64,000 nucleotides of DNA from Pseudomonas frederiksbergensis (GCF_003732665.1 NZ_MOBP01000012.1:370325-434324), one strand, 5' to 3'. Positions 6,782-16,578 are shown, numbered from the stretch's first letter. Notes: generated by a model not told the origin, from the sequence alone. A program made the numbers and translations.

Positions 6782-9148
6782 ATGTGGATAAACAACTTTT
6801 CCTTATCTAAGTTAACGAAGGACGGAAAATGGCGGTATCCGTCATTTTTCATTCTTTTTTTTGTATTACCGATTGCACAGGCTCGATTTCTAAATCCAGG
6901 TGAAACCGAAACTATTTCACCTTCGCCGACCATAGAAAGCTGGCTGCTTTCTTCCGGCGCAACGCTAACGGTCAATGGTGCCCAGACGCTGGACATCACG
7001 ATCGAGGGCGGAACACTTAATGTAAATGGCGGCCAAACCCGGAAAATTGAAGCGATCGAAGCCGGAACAGTGAATCTTGATGGTGCGACAGTTCTCGGCA
7101 CGGACGGATTTACGACGGTTACGCTAATCAATAGCACTGCAAATATTGTAAATACCACAGTGTCAGGACTCCAGTTCGGCTTGCAGGCCGTGCGTTTCAC
7201 CGACACTCAAACAGGCTCACTGGTAACGCTCTCGGACAGTACTGTCCAAGGAACTTCCGGTGGTGCCGTTGCAACGGCCTTCAGTACGTTGAACTTAAGC
7301 AATACAACTATCGAAGGCACCGGCGCTTCAAGTTTCGGACTGAGTTTGTGGGGGGGGCAGGCTACTGCAAGCGCAGGTTCAAAAATCATCGGCGGCCTGA
7401 ACGGCGTGACGTTCCAACCCGATGGTGACGACAACCAGGTCAGCAAACTGGTCCTGGATAATTCCAGCATTGAAGGGAAGACCGGCTCGGCAATCGTAGC
7501 TGACCTGGGAAGCAATCCGTTAGGCCCACTGATTATAGAGGCGCGCAACGGCTCGACACTGAAGGGTGGCAACGGCACGATTCTGGAAGTTGCAAATGGC
7601 ACGGCGGTGAACTTCACCGTGGATAACAGCTCGCTGGAGGGCAACGTGAATGTCGAATCCGGTAGCCCTACAAGTGTGTTGTTGCGAAATAACGCATCCC
7701 TGACAGGTGACATGCTCAATGTTGCCGACCTAAGGCTTGATAATCAAAGTGCGTTCAGCGGGACCTTTAAAGGTGACCCCGCAGGGAGTGCGCGCGTGGT
7801 ACTCGACAATGGATCGGTGTTCACCGGAGGCGTGGAAAATGTCTCTGACTTTGCGATTAACCGTTCGGTGTGGGTGATGACTGGCAGCAACGCCGTGAAT
7901 AACCTGACATTGGCGGGGGGCACAGTAGACCTCGCGCCAGGGCCTACCTTCTACCAACTTGACGTCGTCAACTTGTCGGGCAATGGCACCTTCTCCATCT
8001 CTACCGATTTCGGCAGCCGTCAGACCGACTTTTTGAATGTCACGGGAACCGCGACCGGCAACCATGAACTGTCAGTCAGTGCTACCGGGAGCAAGCCAGC
8101 TGACGACCAGCCGATCCAGGTGGTAAAAGTTGCCAGTGGCGATGCGCGATTTTCGCTGCGTAATGCGGTCGATGCCGGTGCGTTTACCTACAAACTTTTC
8201 GAAGACGACAATGGCTGGTTTCTGCGACCAGACACTCAGGTCAGCACCAGTACCCAATCCGTTCTGGCCATCGCCAATACCGCGCCAACCATCATTTACG
8301 CCGAAAACACTTTGCTCAACACGCGCATGGGCGACCGGCGCTTGACCGGTGCCAAACCTGGCTTATGGACTCGAACTTACGGTAATCGATACAGCGTTGA
8401 GAATGCGTATGGGGATGGTTACAGTCAGACACAGCAAGGTTTAGTCATTGGGGCTGACACCGCGCTGGGGGACACTGACTGGCTCGTCGGCGCGATGGTC
8501 GGATATAGCAAAACCAGCCTGGACTTGAAACGTGGCAGTTCAGGGACTGTCGATAGCTATTCGGTGGGTGCGTATGCCACTAAATTTGACGCCCAAAGCG
8601 GTTTCTATGTGGATGCCGTTACCAAAATCAATCGTTTCGACAACGATCTCAAAGTTAGCATGAGTGACGGTGTCCGCACACGAGGTGGCTACGATAGCTA
8701 CGGCCTGAGTGGATCACTGGAAGTTGGTAAGCAGAGTGAACTGGGCAACGGCTTTTTCTGGGCTCCTTTTGCCCAGATAAGCGCCGCCGTTGTGTCAGGC
8801 GACCACTACACACTAGACAATGGTCTTGATGTCGACAGTGAGTTGACTCGCTCACTGGTAGCAAAAGGCGGTTTGTATGCCGGGAGAGAGATTGACCTGG
8901 GGAACGGCCAAAAATTACAACCTCGCCTGCGCGTCGCTGTTGGCCATGAGTTCATAAAAAACAATGAAGTCAGTGTCAACGATAGCCAGTTCAACAACGA
9001 CAGTTCGACGACTAGCGTGGAATGGGCGGGAGGCGTTAATTGGGCGTTGCCGAGAGGTGTTCAGCTGTTCGTCGAGGGCGGGTCTAGCCGAAGCAAAACG
9101 GTTAACCAAGATTACAATGTCATTGCCGGCTTCAGTGTTAACTTCTAA
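6782..9148 (+). CDS. Autotransporter (type Va secretion) with pertactin-like passenger
   Basis: A 788-residue protein when started at ATG 6782; an in-frame GTG at 6767 is the alternative. The N-terminus is a long Lys/Arg-containing signal region ending FFVLPIAQA. The passenger (about residues 30-500) is rich in Gly/Asn/Thr beta-helix rungs such as GGTLNVNGGQ and SNTTIEGTG, typical of pertactin-like stalks. The C-terminal ~260 residues form an autotransporter beta-barrel: it opens with WTRTYGNRYSV, contains alternating aromatic strands, and ends in ...AGFSVNF with the terminal Phe needed for outer-membrane insertion. No protease or lipase catalytic motif was seen in the passenger, so adhesion or aggregation is the likely role. 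A strong terminator follows. Confidence 0.9.
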   Translation: MWINNFSLSKLTKDGKWRYPSFFILFFVLPIAQARFLNPGETETISPSPTIESWLLSSGATLTVNGAQTLDITIEGGTLNVNGGQTRKIEAIEAGTVNLDGATVLGTDGFTTVTLINSTANIVNTTVSGLQFGLQAVRFTDTQTGSLVTLSDSTVQGTSGGAVATAFSTLNLSNTTIEGTGASSFGLSLWGGQATASAGSKIIGGLNGVTFQPDGDDNQVSKLVLDNSSIEGKTGSAIVADLGSNPLGPLIIEARNGSTLKGGNGTILEVANGTAVNFTVDNSSLEGNVNVESGSPTSVLLRNNASLTGDMLNVADLRLDNQSAFSGTFKGDPAGSARVVLDNGSVFTGGVENVSDFAINRSVWVMTGSNAVNNLTLAGGTVDLAPGPTFYQLDVVNLSGNGTFSISTDFGSRQTDFLNVTGTATGNHELSVSATGSKPADDQPIQVVKVASGDARFSLRNAVDAGAFTYKLFEDDNGWFLRPDTQVSTSTQSVLAIANTAPTIIYAENTLLNTRMGDRRLTGAKPGLWTRTYGNRYSVENAYGDGYSQTQQGLVIGADTALGDTDWLVGAMVGYSKTSLDLKRGSSGTVDSYSVGAYATKFDAQSGFYVDAVTKINRFDNDLKVSMSDGVRTRGGYDSYGLSGSLEVGKQSELGNGFFWAPFAQISAAVVSGDHYTLDNGLDVDSELTRSLVAKGGLYAGREIDLGNGQKLQPRLRVAVGHEFIKNNEVSVNDSQFNNDSSTTSVEWAGGVNWALPRGVQLFVEGGSSRSKTVNQDYNVIAGFSVNF

Positions 9149-9171
9149 TTATTTAGCCAACGTCGCAACAT

Positions 9172-9199
9172 AAAAAAGGAAGCTTAGGCTTCCTTTTTT
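9172..9199. terminator. Bidirectional rho-independent terminator
   Basis: A stem of AAAAAAGGAAGC with its complement around a TTAG loop gives a T-run on both strands. It serves the autotransporter and the convergent gene at 9241-9693. Confidence 0.9.
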
Positions 9200-9240
9200 A
9201 TGAGTGTGTATTCCCTGAAATCTGATCAGTATTGACTTTG

Positions 9241-9693
9241 CTACTGCGCTGCAAGATCGAATTCAGCGGTAATATCATGGAATTTCGGATTCACCAGTCC
9301 GTCTGTTACCGATGCACTGATTTCGCCTTTAATGGTCTGGTTGCCGGCGTCAAATTTAACAGCAATCATTGCCACTGTCGCCGAGTACTCCGAGGGTGGA
9401 TCTTCTTCAGTGTTGGCATAGATAATTTTAAAGTCGTCGGCTATTTTGTGAGGCGCATTATCAGAGGGGTCCTTGAAAAAAATAATTCGAATCGACTTTA
9501 TATGATTGCTCTGACTATCTCGATAACGGGCCTCAATGGTCCAACGTGGAGGTTCACCTTCCTGAGGGTAATTAACCCGAGAAAAAGTGGCCTGGAAAGG
9601 GAGTGGAATGTCCCTGTCGATCGAACCGTTGAATGAGTTGTTGAGGGCGGACTTCCGTACGTGAGAACTGTCTAGTTTCTGTGCTGCGCTCAT
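9241..9693 (-). CDS. Small unrecognised protein convergent to the autotransporter
   Basis: A 150-residue protein beginning MSAAQKLDSSHVRKS. I prefer ATG 9693 to the in-frame GTG at 9708 because GTGGAG then lies at ribosome-site distance. It is probably all-beta: alternating strands such as RWTIEARYRD, SIRIIFFKDP, SATVAMIAVKFD and TIKGEISASVTD. No signal peptide or membrane segment is visible. I recognise no family. It shares the low-G+C character of the three neighbouring genes and carries, upstream of its own promoter, the same CTGTCA-N4-TGACAG palindrome found before the 274-residue gene. That ties it to the same cassette despite its opposite orientation. Confidence 0.7.
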   Translation of the reverse strand: MSAAQKLDSSHVRKSALNNSFNGSIDRDIPLPFQATFSRVNYPQEGEPPRWTIEARYRDSQSNHIKSIRIIFFKDPSDNAPHKIADDFKIIYANTEEDPPSEYSATVAMIAVKFDAGNQTIKGEISASVTDGLVNPKFHDITAEFDLAAQ

Positions 9694-9764
9694 GAATACA
9701 ATCTCCACAATGAATATCGCAAGAGGTAGAGGTGTCCCAGAGTTCGCTCCGAGCTATGGGTTTT

Positions 9765-9814
9765 ATTATCTAATCGCGATTATGCAAGGTTGTAAACTGT
9801 CATAGTTGACAGTT
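9765..9814 (-). promoter_or_regulatory. Second lux-box-like palindrome with -10 element
   Basis: The dyad CTGTCA-TAGT-TGACAG at 9797-9812 is extended to 11 bp arms (9792-9817). On the minus strand a GATAAT -10 candidate lies at 9770-9765, 26 bp beyond the palindrome, close to the 23 bp spacing of the first site. It drives the gene at 9241-9693. Confidence 0.6.
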
Positions 9815-9900
9815 TACAGTTCATTATATTTATGAGCTTTGCTCATGCCTGGCTATTATTTAATAGCAATAGATCATATGAAAGGGGTCTTTTATCGAAA

Positions 9901-10518
9901 TCAGACCATTACGCTGAGCCAGGCAGATCCCAACAGCACTAATGCTAAACAACGATTGAAGCGCATCAGGGCTTTGGGCGATTGTAAAAACCGAACTGAT
10001 CCGCTACCCAACGCTGCCCATAGTCCGAGACAAGGAATGGACACAAGGAAAAACAACACCGATAAATACAATGTATGCATCATCTGTTTATCGCCTCGTA
10101 CGGCAAACATACTCACCACTGCGAATGCCATCGTCCAAGTTTTTGGATTGATCAGTTGCAGGCTGGCAGCGCCCCATAAACCCAGACGCCGATCATTGCG
10201 GGCAGCGGAGTCGGACTCTATCGCCTTGTTGGGAGCCTGATACAGTTGCCACGCCAGATAGCTCAACCAAACCACTCCTAGCCATTTAAAGATATGGCTC
10301 AGTAGCGGAAACCGATTAAACGACTCACCGAGTCCGCAACCCACCAGCAACACGATGGTTGCGGCACTGACACACGCTCCGAAAACGATGGGCAGCGCAG
10401 CCTTGAATCCATAACGGGCACTGTTGCTCAGCACCAGGATATTGGTTGGTCCCGGTGTGATCGACGCGACAAATGCAAACAGCAAAAACGGCAGCAGGGT
10501 GGGGAAGGTGGACAGCAT
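9901..10518 (-). CDS. LysE/RhtB-family amino acid exporter
   Basis: A 205-residue inner-membrane protein with about six hydrophobic segments. The family hallmark SITPGPTNILVLSNSARYG lies in the first loop, and LQLINPKTWTMAF is also typical. ATG 10518 is chosen because AGGAG stands 9 bases upstream; the frame stays open further up without a better start. The expected role is proton-driven efflux of an amino acid or derivative. The AraC-type gene just upstream on the same strand probably regulates it, an arrangement common for this exporter family. The substrate cannot be read from sequence. Confidence 0.88.
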   Translation of the reverse strand: MLSTFPTLLPFLLFAFVASITPGPTNILVLSNSARYGFKAALPIVFGACVSAATIVLLVGCGLGESFNRFPLLSHIFKWLGVVWLSYLAWQLYQAPNKAIESDSAARNDRRLGLWGAASLQLINPKTWTMAFAVVSMFAVRGDKQMMHTLYLSVLFFLVSIPCLGLWAALGSGSVRFLQSPKALMRFNRCLALVLLGSAWLSVMV

Positions 10519-10570
10519 GACTTGTGAACTCCTGTGAATGATCGATGATTCGATCTTCACAAGCCGTGGG

Positions 10571-11410
10571 TCACGCGTCTGGAAGATTTGAGCAGCGCCT
10601 GCGGTACATCGCCGGAGTCAGCCCATACGCCCGCACAAACCAGCGCCCCAAATGACTCTGATCGGCAAACCCCAATTCCATGGCCACCGCCGCGGGTTGC
10701 ACGCCGCTGGCGAGCATGCGCCGAGCCTTGGACAAGCGCAGTTGCACCAGATAGGCGTGGGGCGCCAACCCGTAGGCAGCCTTGAACGCACGGGCCAGGC
10801 GAAAGCGATCAACACCGGTGGCAGCGGCCAGTTGATCGAGGCCGATGTCCAGATGAGCATTGGCGTGCAGGTATTCCCGTGCTTTTTGCGCCACCAGCGG
10901 CAGGCGCGGGTCTTCGGCGTAGCGGGTGCGCCAGTGCAAGTGGCTGGTCAGGCGTTCGAGCAAACCGTCGAGGGCAGTCTGGCGCACGATTTTCAGCTCG
11001 CCACCGTGCAAGGTCTGGAACGCCAGGCTGGTGGCCTGGGCCAGTTGTGGGTCAGTGGTCAGGGTGTTGGCGAAACTCAGTTGGCTGTTAAGCGGGGCGT
11101 TTTCGAAGAGCCCGGCCAATTCACGCTCCAGCCATTGCGGGTCGAGGTAGAGCATGCGGTAGGTGAAGCCGTCCTCGGTGGGCGCTTCGCCGTCATGGAT
11201 GTCACCCGGCTCCAGCAGAAACACCTTGCCCGGCGTGCTCTGATGCCGGGCCCGGCGGCAATTGAATTGCTGCACGCCTTGCTCGGTGACGCCCACCAGG
11301 TAACTGTCGTGCCAGTGCGGGTCGTAGGCGTGGCCCTCAAAATGCGCACGCAAGGTTTCGATGCCGGTGTCGGCGTCCTGGGCCAGGTCGATCCAGTTAT
11401 GCGAAGTCAT
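10571..11410 (-). CDS. AraC-family transcriptional regulator with cupin sensor domain
   Basis: A 279-residue protein. The N-terminal cupin-like domain contains HWHDSYLVGVTEQGVQ and GKVFLLEPGDIHDGEAP, the AraC-binding fold of the group that regulates LysE-type exporters. The C-terminal double helix-turn-helix covers about residues 175-275 (LDIGLDQLAAATGVDRFRLARAF and AVAMELGFADQSHLGRWF...GLTPAMYRR). It lies about 50 bp upstream of the LysE-type gene on the same strand. Its likely role is to sense the exporter's amino acid substrate and control that gene. Confidence 0.88.
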   Translation of the reverse strand: MTSHNWIDLAQDADTGIETLRAHFEGHAYDPHWHDSYLVGVTEQGVQQFNCRRARHQSTPGKVFLLEPGDIHDGEAPTEDGFTYRMLYLDPQWLERELAGLFENAPLNSQLSFANTLTTDPQLAQATSLAFQTLHGGELKIVRQTALDGLLERLTSHLHWRTRYAEDPRLPLVAQKAREYLHANAHLDIGLDQLAAATGVDRFRLARAFKAAYGLAPHAYLVQLRLSKARRMLASGVQPAAVAMELGFADQSHLGRWFVRAYGLTPAMYRRRCSNLPDA

Positions 11411-11487
11411 GCTGCACCTGTGAGACGGATTGCCGACTTATTTAACGCCTGCGACGCGGTGGATGCCTAGAACGTTTGTGCAGCCGT

Positions 11488-12129
11488 TTAGCTGAACAGT
11501 CCGGCCGCGATGTTGATCGAAAACCCGAGAATCGCCGTGTTGAACACAAATCCAATCAGCGATTGCGCCAGCACAATCTTGCGCAGCCCCCGGGTCGCTA
11601 CGCCGACATCCGCGGTCTGCACCGCCACGCCGATGGTGAACGAGAAATACAAAAAGTCCCAGTAATTGGGGGTGGTCAGGCCTTCGGCGAAGCGCAGTGC
11701 CGGCTCCTTGCCGTCCCAGGTGTAGAACAGACGGGCGTAGTGCACGCAGAAAATCACCCCGATCAGTAGCCAAGAGCCGATGACGGTGGCTGCGGTGAAC
11801 GCGTAATGCAGCAGCTTGCGCGAGGTTTCCAGGTCTTTGCTGCCGGCCAGTTCAAAAGTGATGGTCGCCAGGCTGGCAATCGCCGCGATGCATACCACGA
11901 ACAACACCAGCCCGGCGTTTTCGTCTTCGATCTCGGCAATGCGCTTCACATCCGGCGCCTTGGCCTTGGTGGCGAGCCAGATCATCAGGAACAGGTAGGT
12001 CCAGACCCCGGCGTTCCAGCCAATGAGGATTTTGCTGATGATCGAATCGGCCGGAGCCAGGATGCCCACCGCCAGGCCAAGAACCGTGGCGGACGACAGG
12101 CGAGGGTGGGTGCGGGCGAGGAGGGGCAT
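11488..12129 (-). CDS. DUF1345 domain membrane protein
   Basis: A 213-residue protein with five hydrophobic helices and the conserved DUF1345 segments NYWDFLYFSFTIGVAVQTADV near the C-terminus. The function of this family is not established to my knowledge. It stands alone between the AraC gene and a REP pair, with no operon partner. Confidence 0.8.
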   Translation of the reverse strand: MPLLARTHPRLSSATVLGLAVGILAPADSIISKILIGWNAGVWTYLFLMIWLATKAKAPDVKRIAEIEDENAGLVLFVVCIAAIASLATITFELAGSKDLETSRKLLHYAFTAATVIGSWLLIGVIFCVHYARLFYTWDGKEPALRFAEGLTTPNYWDFLYFSFTIGVAVQTADVGVATRGLRKIVLAQSLIGFVFNTAILGFSINIAAGLFS

Positions 12130-12202
12130 GGAGGCTCGATGGGTCAGGGTTTTGATTACCTTAGCCCAGCGTGGTGGGTTATGACCACATACCGAGTGCC
12201 CT

Positions 12203-12295
12203 TGTAGGAGCGAGGCTTGCCCGCGAAAGCGGTGTGTCAGGCAACATCAATGCTGACTGACACGGCCTCTTCGCGGGCAAGCCTCGCTCCTACAG
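12203..12295. repeat. REP pair, head type B, long spacer
   Basis: Inverted type B heads (core GTAGGAGCGAGGCTTGCCCG) flank a long spacer of the GGTGTGTCAG...GACACGGCC kind. The pair lies just after the RND permease stop and can act as a 3' end structure. Confidence 0.9.
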
Positions 12296-12306
12296 GGGGT
12301 TGTGGG

Positions 12307-15300
12307 TCAGGTGTCTTTATGGCGCTTGCGCACCAGTTTCATCACCACCACAAAAAACACCGGCACAAACAGCACCGCCAGGGTCGCGGTGATCATCCCG
12401 CCGATCACCCCGGTGCCGATGGCTTGCTGGCTCGCCGAGCTGGCGCCAGTGGCAATCGCCAGCGGCACCACGCCAAGAATGAACGCCAAAGACGTCATCA
12501 CAATCGGCCGCAACCGCAGGCGCGCCGCTTGCAGCGTGGCGTCGATCAGGTCGTGGCCTTCGTCGTACAGGCTCTTGGCAAATTCGATGATCAGGATCGC
12601 GTTCTTCGCCGACAAGCCGATGATGGTGATCAGCCCGACCTTGAAGAACACATCGTTGGGCATCCCGCGTAGCGTCACCGCAAGCACCGCGCCGAGTACA
12701 CCGAGCGGCACCACCAGCAACACCGAGGTCGGAATCGACCAGCTCTCATACAACGCAGCCAAACACAGGAACACGATCAACAGCGACAAACCGAGCAGAA
12801 TCGGCGCCTGACTGCCGGACAAACGCTCCTGCAACGACAACCCGGTCCATTCCTGGCCCAACCCCGCCGGGCCTTGCGCCACTAACCGTTCGATTTCCGC
12901 CATGGCTTCACCGGTGCTGTGACCCGGTTTCGGTTCGCCGGAAATGCTGATCGCCGGGTAGCCGTTGTAACGGGTCAACTGCGTCGGGCCCTGGGTCCAT
13001 TTGGCCTGGACGAAGGCGGACAGCGGCACCATTTTCCCGGCGTTGTTGCGCACGTGGATCTTCAGCAGATCCGCCACCTGACTGCGTTGATCGCCTTCGG
13101 CCTGCACCACCACCCGCTGCATCCGCCCCTGATTGGGGAAGTCATTGATGTAGGCCGAACCGACGGCCGTGGACAGCACGTTGCCGACATCGGCAAAGGA
13201 CACCCCAAGGGCATTCGCCTGCTTGCGGTCCACTTCCAGTTGCACCTGCGGCGCTTCGGCCAGGGCGCTTTCGCGCACGTTCATCAGGATTGGACTTTTC
13301 TCCGCCGCCGCCAGTAACTGCGTGCGCGCTTGCATCAGCGTGGCATGGCCGAGGCCGCCGCGATCCTGCAAGCGGAACTCGAAACCACTGGAGGTGCCGA
13401 GGCCATCCACCGGTGGCGGCAACACGGCAAACACCACCGCATCCTTGATCTGGCTCAGGGCGATGTTGGCCCGATCGGCAATCGACATGGCCGAGTCATC
13501 GCTGCCGCGCTCGGACCAGTCCTTCAACGTGGTAAACGCCAGAGCCGCGTTCTGCCCGCTGCCGGAGAAGCTGAAACCGAGAATCACCGTGCTGTCACCG
13601 ACACCGGGTTCCGTGGCGTTATGCTTTTCGATCTGCTCGACCACCTGCACCGTGCGGTTCTTGCTCGCGCCGGGCGGCAGTTGAATGTCGGTGATGGTGT
13701 AACCCTGGTCTTCCACCGGCAGAAACGAGGAAGGCAGACGGCTGAAACACAGGCCCAACCCGATCAGCAGCACGCCGTAGATCAGCAGGTAGCGACCGGT
13801 GCGTTTCAATGCGTAGGCAACCCAGCCCTGATAACGCACGGTCAGTTGTTCGAAGCGACGGTTGAACCAGCCGAAGAAACCGCGCTTTTCGTGATGCTCA
13901 CCTTTGGCGATCGGCTTCAGCAGCGTGGCGCACAGCGCCGGGGTCAAAGTCAGGGCCAGGAACGCCGAGAACAGGATCGAGGTGGCCATGGACAGCGAGA
14001 ACTGTTTATAAATGACCCCGACCGAGCCCTGCATGAACGCCATCGGAATAAACACCGCCACCAGCACCAGAGTGATACCGATGATCGCGCCGGTAATCTG
14101 CTTCATCGCTTTGCGCGTCGCTTCCTTGGGCGACAGGCCTTCGGTGACCATGATCCGCTCAACGTTCTCCACCACCACAATCGCGTCGTCCACCAGAATA
14201 CCGATGGCCAGCACCATGCCGAACATGGTCAGCACGTTGATCGAGAACCCCAGCGCGAGCATGGTCGCAAAGGTGCCCATCAGCGCCACCGGCACCACCA
14301 GGGTCGGGATCAGCGTGTAGCGGATGTTCTGCAGGAACAGGAACATCACCGCAAACACCAGCAACATCGCCTCGCCCAAGGTGTAGACCACTTTGGTGAT
14401 CGAGACTTTGACGAAGGGCGAGGTGTCGTAGGGGATCTTGTATTCGACGTTGGCCGGGAAGTAGCGCGCCAGTTCGTCCATCTTCGCCCGCACGGCGGTG
14501 GCGGTGCTCAGGGCATTGGCCCCCGGCGACAATTGCACGCCGACGGCGGTGGACGGCTTGCCGTTCAAACGGGTGCCGAACTGGTATTCCTGGCTGCCGA
14601 TCTCGACGCGAGCCACATCACCGATGCGCACGGTGGAGCCGTCGGGATTGGCCTTGAGCACGATGTCGGCAAACTCTTCCGGCGTTGCCAACTGGCCCTT
14701 GACCACGATGGTCGCGGTGATTTCCTGGGTGCTGCGGGTCGGCAGGTCGCCGATGCTGCCGGCGGACACCTGGGCGTTCTGCGCGACGATGGCGGCGTTG
14801 ACGTCGGCGGGGGTCAGGTTGAAACCGATCAGCTTGCGCGGGTCGATCCAGATTCGCATCGCCCGTTCGGCGCCGTAGAGCTGGGCCTTGCCCACGCCGT
14901 CGAGACGCTTGATCTCGTTCATCACGTTGCGCGCCAGGTAGTCGCTGAGCGCCACGTCGTCGAGCTTGCCGTCGCTGGAGGTCAGGGTGATCAGCAACAG
15001 GAAACCGGAGGAGACTTTCTCCACCTGCAAACCTTGCTGGTTCACCGCTTGGGGCAGGCGCGACTCCACGACTTTCAGGCGATTCTGCACATCGACCTGG
15101 GCCATTTCCGGGTTGGTGCCCGGTTGAAACGTGGCTTTGATGGTGGCGCTGCCGAGGCTGCTCTGGGATTCGAAATACAGCAGGTGATCGGCGCCGTTGA
15201 GCTCTTCCTCGATCAGGCTGACCACGCTTTCGTCGATGGTTTGCGCCGAGGCGCCAGGGTAGGTGGCGTTGATTTCAATCTGCGGCGGCGCGACGTCGGG

Positions 15301-15405
15301 GTACTGCGCCACCGGCAACTGCGGAATGGCCAGCGCACCGGCCAACAGGATGAACAACGCGACCACCCAGGCAAACACCGGGCGGTCGATAAAGAACTGC
15401 GGCAT
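12307..15405 (-). CDS. RND multidrug efflux permease (HAE-1 family)
   Basis: A 1032-residue inner-membrane proton antiporter of the AcrB/MexB type. It begins MPQFFIDRPVFAWVVALF, has the two large periplasmic domains, and carries the proton-relay Asp pair in GMVLAIGILVDDAIVVVENV (TM4). The C-terminal half repeats the fold (SAKNAILIIEFAKSLYDEG). It is translated 15 bp after the membrane fusion protein gene. No outer-membrane channel gene is present, so a channel encoded elsewhere (OprM type) must complete the pump. An RND pair next to a two-component system recalls MexMN (PA1435-1436) in P. aeruginosa; I name that only as a possibility. Confidence 0.92.
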   Translation of the reverse strand: MPQFFIDRPVFAWVVALFILLAGALAIPQLPVAQYPDVAPPQIEINATYPGASAQTIDESVVSLIEEELNGADHLLYFESQSSLGSATIKATFQPGTNPEMAQVDVQNRLKVVESRLPQAVNQQGLQVEKVSSGFLLLITLTSSDGKLDDVALSDYLARNVMNEIKRLDGVGKAQLYGAERAMRIWIDPRKLIGFNLTPADVNAAIVAQNAQVSAGSIGDLPTRSTQEITATIVVKGQLATPEEFADIVLKANPDGSTVRIGDVARVEIGSQEYQFGTRLNGKPSTAVGVQLSPGANALSTATAVRAKMDELARYFPANVEYKIPYDTSPFVKVSITKVVYTLGEAMLLVFAVMFLFLQNIRYTLIPTLVVPVALMGTFATMLALGFSINVLTMFGMVLAIGILVDDAIVVVENVERIMVTEGLSPKEATRKAMKQITGAIIGITLVLVAVFIPMAFMQGSVGVIYKQFSLSMATSILFSAFLALTLTPALCATLLKPIAKGEHHEKRGFFGWFNRRFEQLTVRYQGWVAYALKRTGRYLLIYGVLLIGLGLCFSRLPSSFLPVEDQGYTITDIQLPPGASKNRTVQVVEQIEKHNATEPGVGDSTVILGFSFSGSGQNAALAFTTLKDWSERGSDDSAMSIADRANIALSQIKDAVVFAVLPPPVDGLGTSSGFEFRLQDRGGLGHATLMQARTQLLAAAEKSPILMNVRESALAEAPQVQLEVDRKQANALGVSFADVGNVLSTAVGSAYINDFPNQGRMQRVVVQAEGDQRSQVADLLKIHVRNNAGKMVPLSAFVQAKWTQGPTQLTRYNGYPAISISGEPKPGHSTGEAMAEIERLVAQGPAGLGQEWTGLSLQERLSGSQAPILLGLSLLIVFLCLAALYESWSIPTSVLLVVPLGVLGAVLAVTLRGMPNDVFFKVGLITIIGLSAKNAILIIEFAKSLYDEGHDLIDATLQAARLRLRPIVMTSLAFILGVVPLAIATGASSASQQAIGTGVIGGMITATLAVLFVPVFFVVVMKLVRKRHKDT

Positions 15406-15420
15406 AAAAAAGCGTCCTGC

Positions 15421-16578
15421 TTACTGTCCAGAAACCTGGGCAAGTGGAAGAGGGGTGTCGTCGATCTGCACTTTGTCGCCGGGTTTTGCGTGTTGCAGGC
15501 CTTCGGTGACGATCCGGTCGCCAGGCTTGAGGCCGCCGCTGACGATCCAGCGATCGTTCTGTACCGCGCCCAATTGCACCGGTTGCAGGCCCACACGCTG
15601 ATCGGCGTCGAGCAACATCACCTGGGCCACCCCGGCGCTGTCACGCTGGATCGCCCGTTGCGGCACGCTGATGCCTTGCTGGTTCACGCCTTGTTCAATC
15701 CGTACACGCACGAAGCTGCCCGGCAGCAAGTCCAGGTCCGGGTTGGGAAACTCGCTGCGCAGGATGATCTGCCCGGTGCCCGGGTCGACGGAAATCTCCG
15801 CGAACAGCAACTTGCCCGGCAGCGGATACAGGCTGCCATCATCCTGGATCAGCGTGGCCTTGGCCTGATCCTGGCCGACTTGCTGCAACTGCCCGGAGCG
15901 GAACGCACGGCGCAGGTCGTTGAGTTCACGGGTCGACTGGGTGAGGTCGGCGTGGATCGGGTTCAATTGCTGGATCAACGCCAGGGGCGTGGTTTCGTTC
16001 TGCCCCACCAGCGCGCCTTCGGTCACCAGGGCACGGCCGACACGCCCGGAAATCGGCGCGGTGACGGTGGCGTAACCCAGGTTCAACTTGGCCCGGGCCA
16101 CGGCGGCTTTATTGGCGGCCACGTCTGCGGCGGTTTGCCGGGCATTGGCCCGGGCGTTGTCGTAGTCCTGGCCGCTGATGGCGTTGCCTTCGATCAACTG
16201 CGAATAGCGCTGCTCCTGCAATTTGGCTTGGAACGCATTCGCTTCGGCCTTGCGCAACGCCGCTTCAGCGCTGTCCAGGTCAGCCTTGAACGGTGCCGGG
16301 TCGATGCGGAACAGCACGTCGCCCTGTTTCACGTCGCTGCCTTCGCGGAAGGTGCGCTGCAATACGACGCCAGCGACCCGGGCGCGGACTTCGGCAATGC
16401 GTGGCGCGGCAATCCGCCCGCTCAGTTCGCTGCTGATCGACAGTGGCCGGGCCTCGATGGTTTCGATGCGCACAGTGGCCAACGGCGCCGCTTCTTCAGC
16501 GGTCGAAGACTTGTCACAAGCGCTCAGTGTCAACGCCAGTGCAATCAGGCTGAGCGTGGCAAGCAGGTTCTTTGACAT
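15421..16578 (-). CDS. RND efflux membrane fusion protein (periplasmic adaptor, lipoprotein)
   Basis: A 385-residue adaptor. The N-terminal lipoprotein signal ends in the lipobox LTLSAC, so the mature Cys is probably acylated. It continues with the lipoyl and hairpin architecture (EIRAR-type strand AEVRARVAGVVLQRTFREGSDVKQGD, coiled-coil hairpin, then ISGRVGRALVTEGALVGQ). It would link the RND permease to an outer-membrane channel. First gene of the two-gene operon, divergent from the response regulator at 16848. Confidence 0.92.
   Translation of the reverse strand: MSKNLLATLSLIALALTLSACDKSSTAEEAAPLATVRIETIEARPLSISSELSGRIAAPRIAEVRARVAGVVLQRTFREGSDVKQGDVLFRIDPAPFKADLDSAEAALRKAEANAFQAKLQEQRYSQLIEGNAISGQDYDNARANARQTAADVAANKAAVARAKLNLGYATVTAPISGRVGRALVTEGALVGQNETTPLALIQQLNPIHADLTQSTRELNDLRRAFRSGQLQQVGQDQAKATLIQDDGSLYPLPGKLLFAEISVDPGTGQIILRSEFPNPDLDLLPGSFVRVRIEQGVNQQGISVPQRAIQRDSAGVAQVMLLDADQRVGLQPVQLGAVQNDRWIVSGGLKPGDRIVTEGLQHAKPGDKVQIDDTPLPLAQVSGQ

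Noticed and set aside
13330..16575. An 1081-codon open frame antisense to the RND efflux genes
   Set aside because: The antisense frame of high-G+C genes often stays open; its translation is rich in His/Gln/Arg with no domain, while the minus strand encodes two perfect RND proteins.
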